Assembly: GCF_000166715.1 (NCBI RefSeq)
Contig: NZ_AEMI01000036.1
Span: 124,001-188,000, forward strand
Length of the DNA stretch: 64,000 bases
Origin: Leuconostoc gelidum subsp. gelidum KCTC 3527
Lineage (GTDB): Bacteria > Bacillota > Bacilli > Lactobacillales > Lactobacillaceae
Direction of reading: 5' to 3'
Under the pieces are notes generated by a model. It searched no databases, was not told where the DNA came from, and was given only the letters and a program-made list of their open reading frames with translations. Numbering within the stretch: position 1 is the first letter of the stretch; the number at the start of each line of letters is the position of its first letter. This document shows positions 52,842 to 61,486 of the stretch, piece by piece. The translations under genes and the position numbers were made by a program.

Positions 52842-54932
52842 ATGGTAGAGACAAAAAATAAAACAACAAAATCAGTTACAAAGAAAACAACAAAACGTAA
52901 GCGAGCTAAGGTTAAGAAAAATCTTGTCATTGTTGAAAGCCCGTCGAAGGCAAAGACAATAGAGAAATATCTCGGAAGCTCATATAAAGTCGTTGCGAGT
53001 CTAGGACATATTCGTGATTTACCAAAATCAACGCTTGGCGTTGATGTTGAAAATGATTACGATCCCAAATATATTAACATCCGCGGTAAAGGGGATGTTA
53101 TTAAGGGATTACGTAAAGAAGCAAAAGCAGCTAAAAAAGTTTATCTCGCAAGTGATCCGGATCGTGAAGGAGAAGCTATTGCTTGGCATTTACAACATAT
53201 TTTAGATTTAAACCCTGAAGAGCCTAATCGTGTGGTTTTTAATGAGATTACGAAAGATACTATTAAAAACGCCTTTAAGACACCGCGCAAGATAAATCAA
53301 GATCTTGTTGATGCACAACAAGCACGCCGTATTTTAGATCGCTTAGTCGGTTATTCAATTTCGCCCATTTTGTGGAAAACAGTCAAACGTGGTTTATCTG
53401 CAGGACGTGTGCAATCAGTCGCGCTTGGACTGATTATCACGCGTGAACGTAAAATTCAGGCATTTGAACCAGAAGAATATTGGACATTAGACTCAGAATT
53501 TAAGAAGTCTCGTTCAAAGTTTAAATCTGCTTTCTATGGTTTCGACGGTAAAAAACAGCCACTACCGGATAATGATAGCGTTCAATATGTCTTAAAACAG
53601 ATTGATCAATCCGCTGATTTTAATATTGTCAAAGTTGAGGCTAAAGAACGTAAACGCAATCCACAGCAGCCTTTTACAACGTCAACGATGCAACAAACTG
53701 CTAATACACAGTTAAATTTTAGAACACGTAAAACGATGATGGCTGCGCAGCAATTATATGAAGGGGTTAATTTAGGGCGTGGAATTGGCCAAACTGGCCT
53801 GATTACGTATATGCGTACGGACTCAACACGTATTTCTTCTCTGGCTCGTAATGCAGCTGCTTTATATATTCACGATACTTGGGGAGAGGCATACTCGCAA
53901 CATAAACCGATTCAAGGTAAGTTACCTGAAGGCGCTCAAGATGCACACGAAGCTGTTCGTCCGACTGATGTGACAAGGACACCTGAAAGCATAAAAGATA
54001 AATTAACCCCAGACCAATTTAAACTATATTCACTAATCTGGTCGCGTTTTGTTGCAAGTCAAATGACGCCAGAAATACTGGATACCATGGCCGTGACAAT
54101 TGAGCAAAATAATGTTGTTTTTCGCGCAAACGGTTCTAAAACAAAATTTCAAGGGTTTACTAAAGCATACCCAGCAGCTAAAGAAAAAGATAATACCTTG
54201 CCTGATTTATCAGTTGGAGACAAGGTTAAATTAACGAATACGAATCCAGAACAACACTTCACATTACCACCGGCGCGCTACTCTGAAGCTGCGTTAATCA
54301 AAGCTTTGGAAGAAAACGGTGTTGGCCGACCATCAACTTATGCACCAACGTTAGACACAATACAACGACGAAACTACGTTAGGATTGATGCGCGTAAATT
54401 TGTGCCCACTGAATTGGGTGAAATTGTACAAACAATTGTTGAAGAGAGTTTCCCAGATATAACAGATACACATTTTACAGCTAGTATAGAGCATGAGCTA
54501 GATGAGGTAGAAATAGGGGACAAACACTGGGTACCAGTGATTGATTCGTTTTATAAACCGTTTTCAAAAGAAGTTGAGCAAGCAGCAGCTACTTTAGAAA
54601 AAGTCATTATGCATGATGAGCTTGCTGGTATGAATTGCGAAATTTGTGGTGCACCAATGATTGTTAAAATGGGTCGTTATGGCAAATTTTATGCCTGTGC
54701 TCGATTTCCAGATTGTCGCAACACACAAACAATTATTAAAGAGATTGGTTTGCCATGTCCAAAATGTCATAAAGGTCAAATCGTTGAGCGTAAAACGAAG
54801 CGGCAACGTACATTTTATGGTTGTTCTCGTTATCCGGATTGTGAATTTGTATCCTGGGATAAACCCACAGAAAAAACTTTGCCGGATGGTACCACACCAA
54901 AAGTACCCGAAGATGAAGTATCAAAAGCATAA
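52842..54932 (+). CDS. topA: DNA topoisomerase I
   Basis: 696 residues. A lysine-rich N-terminal extension of about 26 residues precedes the Toprim domain ([33 protein letters not shown]). The active Tyr323 is in [12 protein letters not shown]. Two C-terminal four-Cys zinc ribbons are seen: CEICGAPM...CARFPDC and CPKCHKGQ...CSRYPDC. It relaxes negative supercoils. Many related enzymes have three zinc ribbons; two are visible here. It follows dprA by 39 bases. Confidence 0.96.
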   Translation: MVETKNKTTKSVTKKTTKRKRAKVKKNLVIVESPSKAKTIEKYLGSSYKVVASLGHIRDLPKSTLGVDVENDYDPKYINIRGKGDVIKGLRKEAKAAKKVYLASDPDREGEAIAWHLQHILDLNPEEPNRVVFNEITKDTIKNAFKTPRKINQDLVDAQQARRILDRLVGYSISPILWKTVKRGLSAGRVQSVALGLIITRERKIQAFEPEEYWTLDSEFKKSRSKFKSAFYGFDGKKQPLPDNDSVQYVLKQIDQSADFNIVKVEAKERKRNPQQPFTTSTMQQTANTQLNFRTRKTMMAAQQLYEGVNLGRGIGQTGLITYMRTDSTRISSLARNAAALYIHDTWGEAYSQHKPIQGKLPEGAQDAHEAVRPTDVTRTPESIKDKLTPDQFKLYSLIWSRFVASQMTPEILDTMAVTIEQNNVVFRANGSKTKFQGFTKAYPAAKEKDNTLPDLSVGDKVKLTNTNPEQHFTLPPARYSEAALIKALEENGVGRPSTYAPTLDTIQRRNYVRIDARKFVPTELGEIVQTIVEESFPDITDTHFTASIEHELDEVEIGDKHWVPVIDSFYKPFSKEVEQAAATLEKVIMHDELAGMNCEICGAPMIVKMGRYGKFYACARFPDCRNTQTIIKEIGLPCPKCHKGQIVERKTKRQRTFYGCSRYPDCEFVSWDKPTEKTLPDGTTPKVPEDEVSKA

Positions 54933-55093
54933 TATTAGATTAGTATTCAGTACAGTTTCAACTCATAAATATATGTCAAAAGCTTAGTCATGACGAAAAT
55001 TAACCAAATCTGTTAGATTTTTTCTAACTATTTGAAAAAATTTTTTAATCAAGACAGGCTTTTTTATTATTTTCTTATTATTGAGGAACGTTG

Positions 55094-55122
55094 TTGTTTT
55101 TTTCTAAAAAAAAGCGTAAAAT
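55094..55122 (+). promoter_or_regulatory. Promoter of the mannose-family PTS operon
   Basis: TTGTTT (55094-55099), 17-bp spacer, TAAAAT (55117-55122), start near 55129. No -12/-24 sigma-54 motif was seen, although many mannose-family PTS operons use one. Confidence 0.65.
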
Positions 55123-55135
55123 ATTAATTAAGGTA

Positions 55136-55149
55136 TGTAAGCGCTTACA
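55136..55149 (+). promoter_or_regulatory. Catabolite-responsive element (cre)
   Basis: TGTAAGCGCTTACA is a perfect palindrome matching the CcpA cre consensus; flanking TA and TA extend symmetry to 55134-55151. It lies just after the predicted start, where bound CcpA would block transcription when a preferred sugar is present. Confidence 0.88.
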
Positions 55150-55186
55150 TACATAAGAGTCATTTCACTAAAAGTGGGAGGAAAAA

Positions 55187-55621
55187 ATGAAATATCTTAT
55201 TTTGGTAAGTCATGGTAAGTTTTCAGAAGGTTTGAAAGATGCCCTAGGTATGTTTGTTGGTGATAACATGGATTCAGTACGAGCAATCGGCTTGCAACCA
55301 GGTGAAGACACACAAATTTTGGCTACGCGTTTTAAAAAACTTGTTTCTGAATTAACTGCTGATGCGGAACTCGTTGTATTGGGAGATATCATGGGAGGGA
55401 GCCCTTTAACTACAATAACTAACGTTTTGAATCAAGAAGGGAAACTAGAAAAATCCATTATCTTGGGTGGCATGAATTTTCCAATGGCGCTGAATGCTGC
55501 TATTTTAAAAGATAGTCTCAGTCAACAGGATTTAGTAACAGCTATTATGAAAGAGGCAGTATCATCAGTGAAACAATTTTCATTAGTTGAAAAATCGAAT
55601 GAAAATGATGATGATATTTGA
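55187..55621 (+). CDS. PTS mannose-family IIA component
   Basis: 144 residues. LILVSHGKFSEGLKDALGMFVGD carries the phosphorylated His9, and VLGDIMGGSPLTTITNVL is the IIA-Man signature. It takes phosphate from HPr and passes it to IIB. It is a separate IIA protein, not fused to IIB as in ManL/ManX. It is the first gene of the operon behind cre, with GGGAGG as ribosome-binding site. Confidence 0.92.
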   Translation: MKYLILVSHGKFSEGLKDALGMFVGDNMDSVRAIGLQPGEDTQILATRFKKLVSELTADAELVVLGDIMGGSPLTTITNVLNQEGKLEKSIILGGMNFPMALNAAILKDSLSQQDLVTAIMKEAVSSVKQFSLVEKSNENDDDI

Positions 55622-55636
55622 AAAGGAGAATAGATT

Positions 55637-56131
55637 ATGAGCATTTCATTTGTGCGTATTGATGATAGAATTATCCATGGACAAACAGTCACACGTTGGG
55701 CAAAAGAATATCCTTGTGATGGTTTAATAGCGGTAAACGATGCTGCCGCATCAAATCCAGTTTTAAAGGAAGCTTTTATAAGTGCTTCTGAAAAAAAGAC
55801 GTTTGTTTGGACGTTGGCACACTTTAAGGAAAAACAGGCGCAAGTATTGGCCTCTAAACGTCAGTATTTTCTCATAACAAAAACACCACAAGACATGAAA
55901 ACAATCCTTGTTGATTTTGAATTTGTACCAGGAGATGTTAAAAAAGTCATTGTTGGACCGGCCAATGATCGACCTCATGCTATCAAATTAGGTAATAATC
56001 AATCTATCATTCCTGAAGAAGCTGTAGCATTTGAAGCAATTCAAGCGCAAGGTTATCAGGTTAAATTCCAATTATTACCTGACGTTTCAATTGGCTATTG
56101 GAATGATTTTAAAGGAAAATTTAATTTGTAA
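55637..56131 (+). CDS. PTS mannose-family IIB component
   Basis: 164 residues. SFVRIDDRIIHGQTVTRWA holds the phosphorylated His14. The remainder (ITKTPQDMKTILVDF, VKKVIVGPANDRP) matches IIB of the mannose/fructose/sorbose family. It transfers phosphate to the sugar taken up by IIC-IID. It lies 15 bases after IIA, with AAGGAG upstream. The sugar cannot be named from sequence. Confidence 0.92.
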   Translation: MSISFVRIDDRIIHGQTVTRWAKEYPCDGLIAVNDAAASNPVLKEAFISASEKKTFVWTLAHFKEKQAQVLASKRQYFLITKTPQDMKTILVDFEFVPGDVKKVIVGPANDRPHAIKLGNNQSIIPEEAVAFEAIQAQGYQVKFQLLPDVSIGYWNDFKGKFNL

Positions 56132-56155
56132 CGTGATATAGAAAAGGTGAGGAAT

Positions 56156-57016
56156 ATGACAATTAGTTGGATACAAGCAAGTATTCTAGGTATTTTTGCC
56201 AGTTTGTCGTCTATGCCAGGAATGGCAGGATCTACAATTGGTAATTATACATTAGGACGTCCATTAGTTGGTGGTTTAGTCTGTGGACTTGTTCTAGGAG
56301 ACTTAAAAACAGGTATTGCGGCTGGTGTGGCCATGCAGTTAGTTTATATTGCACTAGTAACGCCGGGTGGGACTGTTTCTGCAGATTTGCGAGCGGTATC
56401 ATACATCGGAATACCACTTGCTATGGTTGCCATCCATGCACAAGGTTTAGCAGCCACATCTGGTAATGCCGCTGACTTAGCCAAGTCAATGGGCACGTTG
56501 GTGGGTACTGTCGGTACAGTATTATTCTATGGTACTGCAACGATGAATTTAGTTTGGCAACATATAGGCTGGCGTGCAGTTGAAAAAGGTGAGTTTAAAA
56601 AATTATACGCGGTTGACTGGGGTTATCCTTGGATTTCACATTTGTTTTTCTCCTTCATTCCAACAGTACTAATGACACATTTTGGTTCGAGTGCTGTTCA
56701 TGCACTTAGAACGGCGTTACCTATGGATGGTATTCCAATGAAAACATTATTTACTGTTGGGGCATTACTGCCTTGTGTTGGTATTGCTATTTTGTTAAAA
56801 CAAATAGTTGAGGGTCCAATTGATTTTATACCGTTTTTTGTTGGATTTACGTTTGCTGCGTCACTAAAATTAAACTTAGTTTCAGTTACTGTTATATCAC
56901 TTATTTTTGCAATGATCTTTTACAAGTTGGATATGGCAATTAGTACTAATCGACAGCCAATACTGAATGGTTCAAATGACACAATAACTGATGATGAGGA
57001 AGAGGAGGATATTTAA
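56156..57016 (+). CDS. PTS mannose-family IIC component
   Basis: 286 residues from ATG 56156, preceded by AAAGGTGAGG; an in-frame GTG at 56147 lies in that ribosome-binding site. Several transmembrane segments are present. GRPLVGGLVCGLVLGDLKTGIAAGVAMQLVYIA and GGTVSADLRAVSYIGIPLAM match the sorbose-type IIC family. It forms the translocation channel with IID. The C-terminal tail is acidic (DDEEEEDI). Confidence 0.92.
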   Translation: MTISWIQASILGIFASLSSMPGMAGSTIGNYTLGRPLVGGLVCGLVLGDLKTGIAAGVAMQLVYIALVTPGGTVSADLRAVSYIGIPLAMVAIHAQGLAATSGNAADLAKSMGTLVGTVGTVLFYGTATMNLVWQHIGWRAVEKGEFKKLYAVDWGYPWISHLFFSFIPTVLMTHFGSSAVHALRTALPMDGIPMKTLFTVGALLPCVGIAILLKQIVEGPIDFIPFFVGFTFAASLKLNLVSVTVISLIFAMIFYKLDMAISTNRQPILNGSNDTITDDEEEEDI

Positions 57017-57017
57017 G

Positions 57018-57872
57018 ATGGCAAATATAGAAAAAAAGACACTTTCTCGTAAAACTCTAAATAAATCTTTTCATCACTGGTTCTATGGTCATCTGACAGT
57101 ATTTTCTCAAGAACATATGCAGACATTTGGTTACTTAACTTCTATGTTACCCATTGTTGAAGAACTATATGATAACAAAGAAGATCAAGAAAAAGCAATG
57201 AAAACTTATACTGCGTTCTTCAATACAGAACCACAACTTGGGACTGTCATTGTAGGTATTACAGCTAGTTTAGAAGAAGCACGTGCTAGTCAAGGAATTG
57301 ATGATGGCGAGGTAGATGATGCCACGATTAATGGTTTACGTGCAGGTCTTATGGGTCCCATTGCAGGTATTGGAGATTCACTTGTTGTTGGAACACTAAT
57401 TCCGGTAATCCTAGGTATTGCGCTTGGGATGTCATCGGGTGGCTCACCTTTAGGTGCGATATTTTATATTATTGTATGGAACTTACTTGGCTATTTCGGT
57501 ATGCGTTTTGCTTATTTCAAAGGATACGAATTAGGTGATAAGGCCGTCGGTATTTTAATTGGCGCGCAGGGAAAAGCAATTAGAAAAGCGATTGCGACCA
57601 TTGGTGGTATGGTTGTTGGTGGTGTCGCTGCAACTTGGGTGACTGTAAAAACATCGTTTAAGCTCACAAATGGTTCCGGAAAGTCATATTTAGTGTTACA
57701 AAACCAACTTGATTCTGTTTATCCTGGATTGTTGACTGCCTTGTTCATAGTTCTCTGCTGGTGGTTAATGGCCAAAAAAAATATTTCTCCTATTAGAGTT
57801 ATGCTAATTTTGGTAGTCGTTGCACTCGTTGGTGTACTAGTTGGTTTCTTTAATCCAGGGTTAACATACTAA
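57018..57872 (+). CDS. PTS mannose-family IID component
   Basis: 284 residues from ATG 57018, with GAGGAGG at the very end of the IIC gene. LNKSFHHWFYGHLTVFSQEHMQTFGYLTSMLPIVEELY is a clear IID N-terminus (recognised in parts), followed by INGLRAGLMGPIAGIGDSLVVGTLIPVI. Family topology is mostly one soluble part plus C-terminal membrane segments. It partners IIC in the membrane. Its in-frame upstream extension overlaps IIC and is not family sequence. Confidence 0.92.
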   Translation: MANIEKKTLSRKTLNKSFHHWFYGHLTVFSQEHMQTFGYLTSMLPIVEELYDNKEDQEKAMKTYTAFFNTEPQLGTVIVGITASLEEARASQGIDDGEVDDATINGLRAGLMGPIAGIGDSLVVGTLIPVILGIALGMSSGGSPLGAIFYIIVWNLLGYFGMRFAYFKGYELGDKAVGILIGAQGKAIRKAIATIGGMVVGGVAATWVTVKTSFKLTNGSGKSYLVLQNQLDSVYPGLLTALFIVLCWWLMAKKNISPIRVMLILVVVALVGVLVGFFNPGLTY

Positions 57873-57892
57873 TTAGCGTTGAGGTGAGGGTA

Positions 57893-58186
57893 ATGACAGT
57901 AGATACTGATAGTATAGAAAAAGCTTATAAAATAGAAATATTATTTCAAGAACGTATGATTCATAATTTACAACATTGGCAATCAATTTTTTCATTATTG
58001 ACAGGTGTTGGTGTGTTATTCATTTATTTTTTCAAAAATAAAAATATCTGGTTTTTGGGTTCGGGCATAGCGTTATGCGTGATTGGCATATTAGTGATAC
58101 TGACTGTTGGATACGCAATTTATATTGGTAAAAAAAATGTCACGCGAGTTATTGATCGTTATGAAAATGCCGAAAAAAAAGCTTGA
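57893..58186 (+). CDS. Small two-helix membrane protein at the end of the PTS operon
   Basis: 97 residues from ATG 57893, with GAGGTGAGG upstream; family not recognised. A polar N-terminus (about 1-35) is followed by two transmembrane helices, roughly 36-52 (SIFSLLTGVGVLFIYFF) and 58-80 (FLGSGIALCVIGILVILTVGYAIYI), and a short basic tail. It follows IID by 20 bases and is closed by a terminator, so it is co-transcribed with the PTS. Small accessory proteins occur with some mannose-family PTS; whether this one modulates transport is a guess. Confidence 0.7.
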   Translation: MTVDTDSIEKAYKIEILFQERMIHNLQHWQSIFSLLTGVGVLFIYFFKNKNIWFLGSGIALCVIGILVILTVGYAIYIGKKNVTRVIDRYENAEKKA

Positions 58187-58262
58187 TATATCTTGCGTGG
58201 TAATTTGTTGAGGCTATTCAAAAATGCAATTTGATGTACATTAAACGAACGATATATTATTA

Positions 58263-58308
58263 AAAACCTTCAGTGATATGCCATTAGGAAAGAACTGAAG
58301 GTTTTGAT
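58263..58308 (+). terminator. Terminator of the PTS operon
   Basis: AAAACCTTCAGT (58263-58274) pairs perfectly with ACTGAAGGTTTT (58294-58305); the 19-base loop is rather long and the T-run short. Confidence 0.65.
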
Positions 58309-58459
58309 GTCAAGATACAAAAAGAAAGAAATAGTTTGATTTTAGATACGCTGAAATAGATTTCCTAAAAATTCAAATCAAAGACTAGTCAAACAGATGT
58401 TATTCCGGTAGAATAAGTATTTAGCTTACGACTACTTATTTTTGGAGATGTGATTGATT

Positions 58460-59812
58460 ATGCGCGATTTAACTCAAGGTTCACCAGCTAAGCAAATTTT
58501 ATTTTTTACCATACCATTGGTTATTGGTAATCTTTTTCAGCAACTTTACAATTTTTCCGATACCGTTATTGTTGGACAAACATTAGGGGTTAAATCTTTG
58601 GCAGCTGTGGGTGCCACTGGATCCATTATGTTTTTGATTTTAGGATTTGTGCAAGGATTTACGGCTGGTTTATCCATTATCACAGCACAACGTTATGGTG
58701 CCCGTGATATTGCAGGTGTGCGTAAAAGTATGGCCTCAACGTTAATTGTTTCAGCATTAACAACCGTTATCGTCACGATTTTGAGTTTACTTGCTGTCTA
58801 TCCATTACTAAAAATTATGCAAACGCCTGCAGAAATTTTTAATCAAGCATTTATTTTTATCGCCATTATCTTAGGCGGTATTTTTGCTACGATGGGTTAC
58901 AATGTCACGGCGAATTCACTGCGTGCTATTGGTGATTCGCGCTCACCATTAGTTTATCTTATTGTTGGCATGATCATTAACATTGTGCTTGAATTATGGT
59001 TTATCATCGGTTTGAACTACGGCGTTGCCGGTGCTGCTTTGGCGACAGTTATCGCACAACTTGTATCAACGGTGCTAAGTTTTTGGCATATTTATCATTT
59101 TTCGCCTTTACTGCAAGTTCATCGTTCTGATCTCAAATGGGATCCGGTAGATATTAGAATCCATTTACGTGCTGGATTACCAATGGGTTTTCAAAGTTCG
59201 ATAATCGCTATTGGCGCACTCGTACTACAGGGTGCTCTTAACACATTAGGAACAGATGCAGTAGCCGCAACGACGGCTGCACAACGTATTGATCAAGTTG
59301 CCACGTTACCGTTAATGTCGTTTGGTATTACAATGGCAACTTTTGCTGCCCAAAATTATGGGGCTAAACAATATGAACGTATTCTTATTGGGGTGAAACA
59401 GGCGTTATTCATGAGCATGGGATTTGGCCTATTTATGGGAATTCTAGAAATTGCCTTTGGTGATTTTGCGGTCATGTTGTTTGTGGGCGCAGATCAGCAG
59501 CGTGTGCTTGATTTGGCGCAACAATATTTCTGGGCTAATGGTGCTTTTTATTATATTCTATCAGCACTGTTTATTATTCGATATGTGTTGCAAGGATTAA
59601 ATGATTCCAAAACACCAACTTTTGCAGGCATTGCAGAATTGATAATGCGTACGGTGGCGGCCATTACTTTGGTCGGACCCTTTGGCTTTTTTGGTGCCAG
59701 CTTGGCTAATGTGTTGGCGTGGATTGGCTCATTAATCGTGATGATCCCTGCTTATAGAAGAATTATTAAAAAACTTCGTGAACAGCAAAAAAAAATAAAT
59801 GAGCAACATTAA
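58460..59812 (+). CDS. MATE family efflux transporter
   Basis: 450 residues with about 12 transmembrane helices. MRDLTQGSPAKQILFFTIPLVIGNLFQQLYNFSDTVIVG is the typical opening (in parts), and GVAGAALATVIAQLVS and FGASLANVLAW mark the two repeats. It probably exports cationic compounds using an ion gradient; substrate unknown. ATG 58460 is preferred, but a TTG two codons earlier has better spacing to GGAG (58444-58447). The gene is monocistronic by context, and its 3' end is followed by repeat copy 1. Confidence 0.88.
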   Translation: MRDLTQGSPAKQILFFTIPLVIGNLFQQLYNFSDTVIVGQTLGVKSLAAVGATGSIMFLILGFVQGFTAGLSIITAQRYGARDIAGVRKSMASTLIVSALTTVIVTILSLLAVYPLLKIMQTPAEIFNQAFIFIAIILGGIFATMGYNVTANSLRAIGDSRSPLVYLIVGMIINIVLELWFIIGLNYGVAGAALATVIAQLVSTVLSFWHIYHFSPLLQVHRSDLKWDPVDIRIHLRAGLPMGFQSSIIAIGALVLQGALNTLGTDAVAATTAAQRIDQVATLPLMSFGITMATFAAQNYGAKQYERILIGVKQALFMSMGFGLFMGILEIAFGDFAVMLFVGADQQRVLDLAQQYFWANGAFYYILSALFIIRYVLQGLNDSKTPTFAGIAELIMRTVAAITLVGPFGFFGASLANVLAWIGSLIVMIPAYRRIIKKLREQQKKINEQH

Positions 59813-59830
59813 TGATGTGCTCGCTATGTC

Positions 59831-59973
59831 TTGAATAGAAAAATGAAGTTGAAGTATGGTCTCAATGGCAGTACTGTCATGTGATGATAAATTAGAAAAC
59901 ATAAGCTGTGGACTCTTTATGGTTGATTTTTACAATGACCATTAAAATTTCTGCAGCTTTTTTTTGTGCGCTG
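59831..59973 (+). repeat. Repeat copy 1 ending in a terminator hairpin
   Basis: This non-coding stretch matches 61101-61234. The first 100 bases align without gaps and agree at about 83 positions by hand count. It ends in a hairpin AAGCTGTGGA/TCTGCAGCTT followed by eight T's. It fills most of the gap after the MATE gene and probably serves as its 3' UTR terminator. No ORF or known RNA family was recognised. The rest of 59974-60061 shows nothing recognisable. Confidence 0.8.
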
Positions 59974-60061
59974 TTTAATTTACAATCTACTATCTTGTGC
60001 AACGGCAGTTGTTTAAAATTGTTGAGATGACTGTTTAGTATTTTTGTTATCAAAAAAATTC

Positions 60062-60090
60062 TTGACACATAAATAATAATAGTTTATATT
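60062..60090 (+). promoter_or_regulatory. Promoter of the SRPBCC-marR pair
   Basis: TTGACA (60062-60067), 17-bp spacer, TATATT (60085-60090); strong. The AT-rich -10 region TTTATATTATATGTACAC is a plausible MarR autoregulation site, but no clear dyad was defined. Confidence 0.8.
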
Positions 60091-60123
60091 ATATGTACAC
60101 TTATAAAAAGGAAAAAAGAGAAT

Positions 60124-60558
60124 ATGAAATATAGTTTTGAGCAGAAAACAAACGCTTCAATTACAGATGTATGGCCGCTGTACGAAAACGTCAACAAGTG
60201 GTTTACTTGGGAAAATGATTTAGAGGAAATTTCTTTAGAAGGATTATTTGAAGCTAATACTAAGGGTAGTATGACATTGACGAACATGCCACCTATGTCA
60301 TTTGAACTCGTTAAAGTTATTCCCGAGGAAGTTTTTATTGATAAAACAACTATTCCAAATATGGGAGATATTAATTTTATTCATGAATTGAGTGAAACTA
60401 ATCATAAAGAAACAGTCATTAGACATTCTGTTGAATTTGTGCCTTTAAACAGGGAACCAAAAGCTAATGATTTGAAATTTCTTTCTAAGATATTTGAAAA
60501 CATTCCAGCAAGCGTTTTTTCACTCATTGAGGTTGCTACTAGTGATCCAAAAATTTAA
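60124..60558 (+). CDS. SRPBCC-fold (polyketide cyclase/START-like) protein
   Basis: 144 residues, no signal peptide. The opening KYSFEQKTNASITDVWPLYENVNKWFTWENDLEEI is typical of small SRPBCC proteins (pattern: residues of the form INAPIEKVWPLYTDVNKW), followed by FELVKVIPEEVFIDKT and a hydrophobic cavity-like pattern. These proteins bind small hydrophobic ligands; the ligand is unknown. The gene has a strong promoter and AAGGA ribosome-binding site, and overlaps the marR gene by 17 bases, suggesting a ligand sensor or target gene paired with its regulator. Confidence 0.75.
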   Translation: MKYSFEQKTNASITDVWPLYENVNKWFTWENDLEEISLEGLFEANTKGSMTLTNMPPMSFELVKVIPEEVFIDKTTIPNMGDINFIHELSETNHKETVIRHSVEFVPLNREPKANDLKFLSKIFENIPASVFSLIEVATSDPKI

Positions 60559-61021
60559 TTCAGAATTTAAAGATAACGCGACTAATTCCTTAGGGTTCTC
60601 TTTTATTAAAGTTTATAACTCATGGCACACATTAATTAAAACTAAATTACGCCAGTATAATTTAACACATCCTCAATTTATTGTATTATCGACATTAGCT
60701 TATTTGACTCAACATAATGATGAAGTTAACCAAGTCAATATTTCAAAGCATTCTGATATTGATGTTATGACTGTCTCTGTGATTATAAAAAACCTAGAAA
60801 AATCAGGATTTGTTGTACGTGAAGTTTCAAAAAAAGACACGAGATCAAAAATTATAAAATTGACGCAAAGTGGTTCAGACATTATTAATGAGACGTTACC
60901 AATAGTTGAAAAAGTCGATCAGGAATTCTTTTCGGTTCTAAAGGACGATAAAAATAAGTTCAATGATTTGCTTCAATTATTAATATCAGCTGATCTAGGA
61001 TCGGACATAGAGTCAAAATAA
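60542..61021 (+). CDS. MarR family transcriptional regulator
   Basis: 159 residues from GTG 60542, chosen because GAGG (60529-60532) lies 9 bases upstream; a TTG at 60494 lies deeper in the preceding gene. The winged-helix domain is clear: LRQYNLTHPQFIVLSTLAYL, VNISKHSDIDVMTVSVIIKNLEKSGFV, and the wing REVSKKDTRSKIIKLTQSG. The NATNSLGFSFIKVYNSWHTLIK helix should dimerise. It likely regulates its own SRPBCC-marR operon and perhaps the adjacent MATE gene (inference). Confidence 0.85.
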   Translation: MIQKFNSEFKDNATNSLGFSFIKVYNSWHTLIKTKLRQYNLTHPQFIVLSTLAYLTQHNDEVNQVNISKHSDIDVMTVSVIIKNLEKSGFVVREVSKKDTRSKIIKLTQSGSDIINETLPIVEKVDQEFFSVLKDDKNKFNDLLQLLISADLGSDIESK

Positions 61022-61100
61022 TATTTATATTATGTAGATTGCCATAATTAATCGATTACTGCATGTTGCAGAAGAACGGTTTGAGAAAATGAACAGGTGC

Positions 61101-61234
61101 CTGAATAGAAAAATGAGGTTGAAGCAGTGTTTCAATGACAGCATGTTCATGAGATGATAAATTAGAAGACATAAGCTGCAGACCCTTTATGGTTGGTTTT
61201 AGACAACTACTATTAAAGGCTCCGCAGCTTTTTT
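61101..61234 (+). repeat. Repeat copy 2 ending in a terminator hairpin
   Basis: Second copy of the 59831-59973 element, in the same orientation, placed after marR. The hairpin AAGCTGCAGA/TCCGCAGCTT plus a T-run keeps the structure of copy 1; T-G in copy 1 is C-G here, a structure-preserving change. The rest of the gap 61022-61486 holds CTGCA/TGCAG (a small hairpin near 61060), a TATAAT at 61395-61400 as probable -10 for the next gene, and a doubtful 13-codon ORF at 61418. Confidence 0.8.
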
Positions 61235-61486
61235 TGCAGGTTGTTCGGCGTCATTTTACAACCTACCTTAAACAAACCATAAATATTGTGATTGTTGATT
61301 ATTTTTTAAAAATAAATCTAATGTCGAGCTGATTTAGTTTTTAGATTTTTTATTTTTTTTAAAATCACAAAAAAATAAAGATTAGCGACTATAGTATAAT
61401 TAGAAGGAATGAAATAAATGACAGTGTATTGTATGATAAAACAACATGACAATGTATGAAAATATTTAAAATATGCAAGGAGCGTT

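Noticed and set aside
61418-61459. 13-codon ORF upstream of the Mga-like gene
   Set aside because: It has a passable Shine-Dalgarno, but there is no special composition or linked terminator to support a leader-peptide role.
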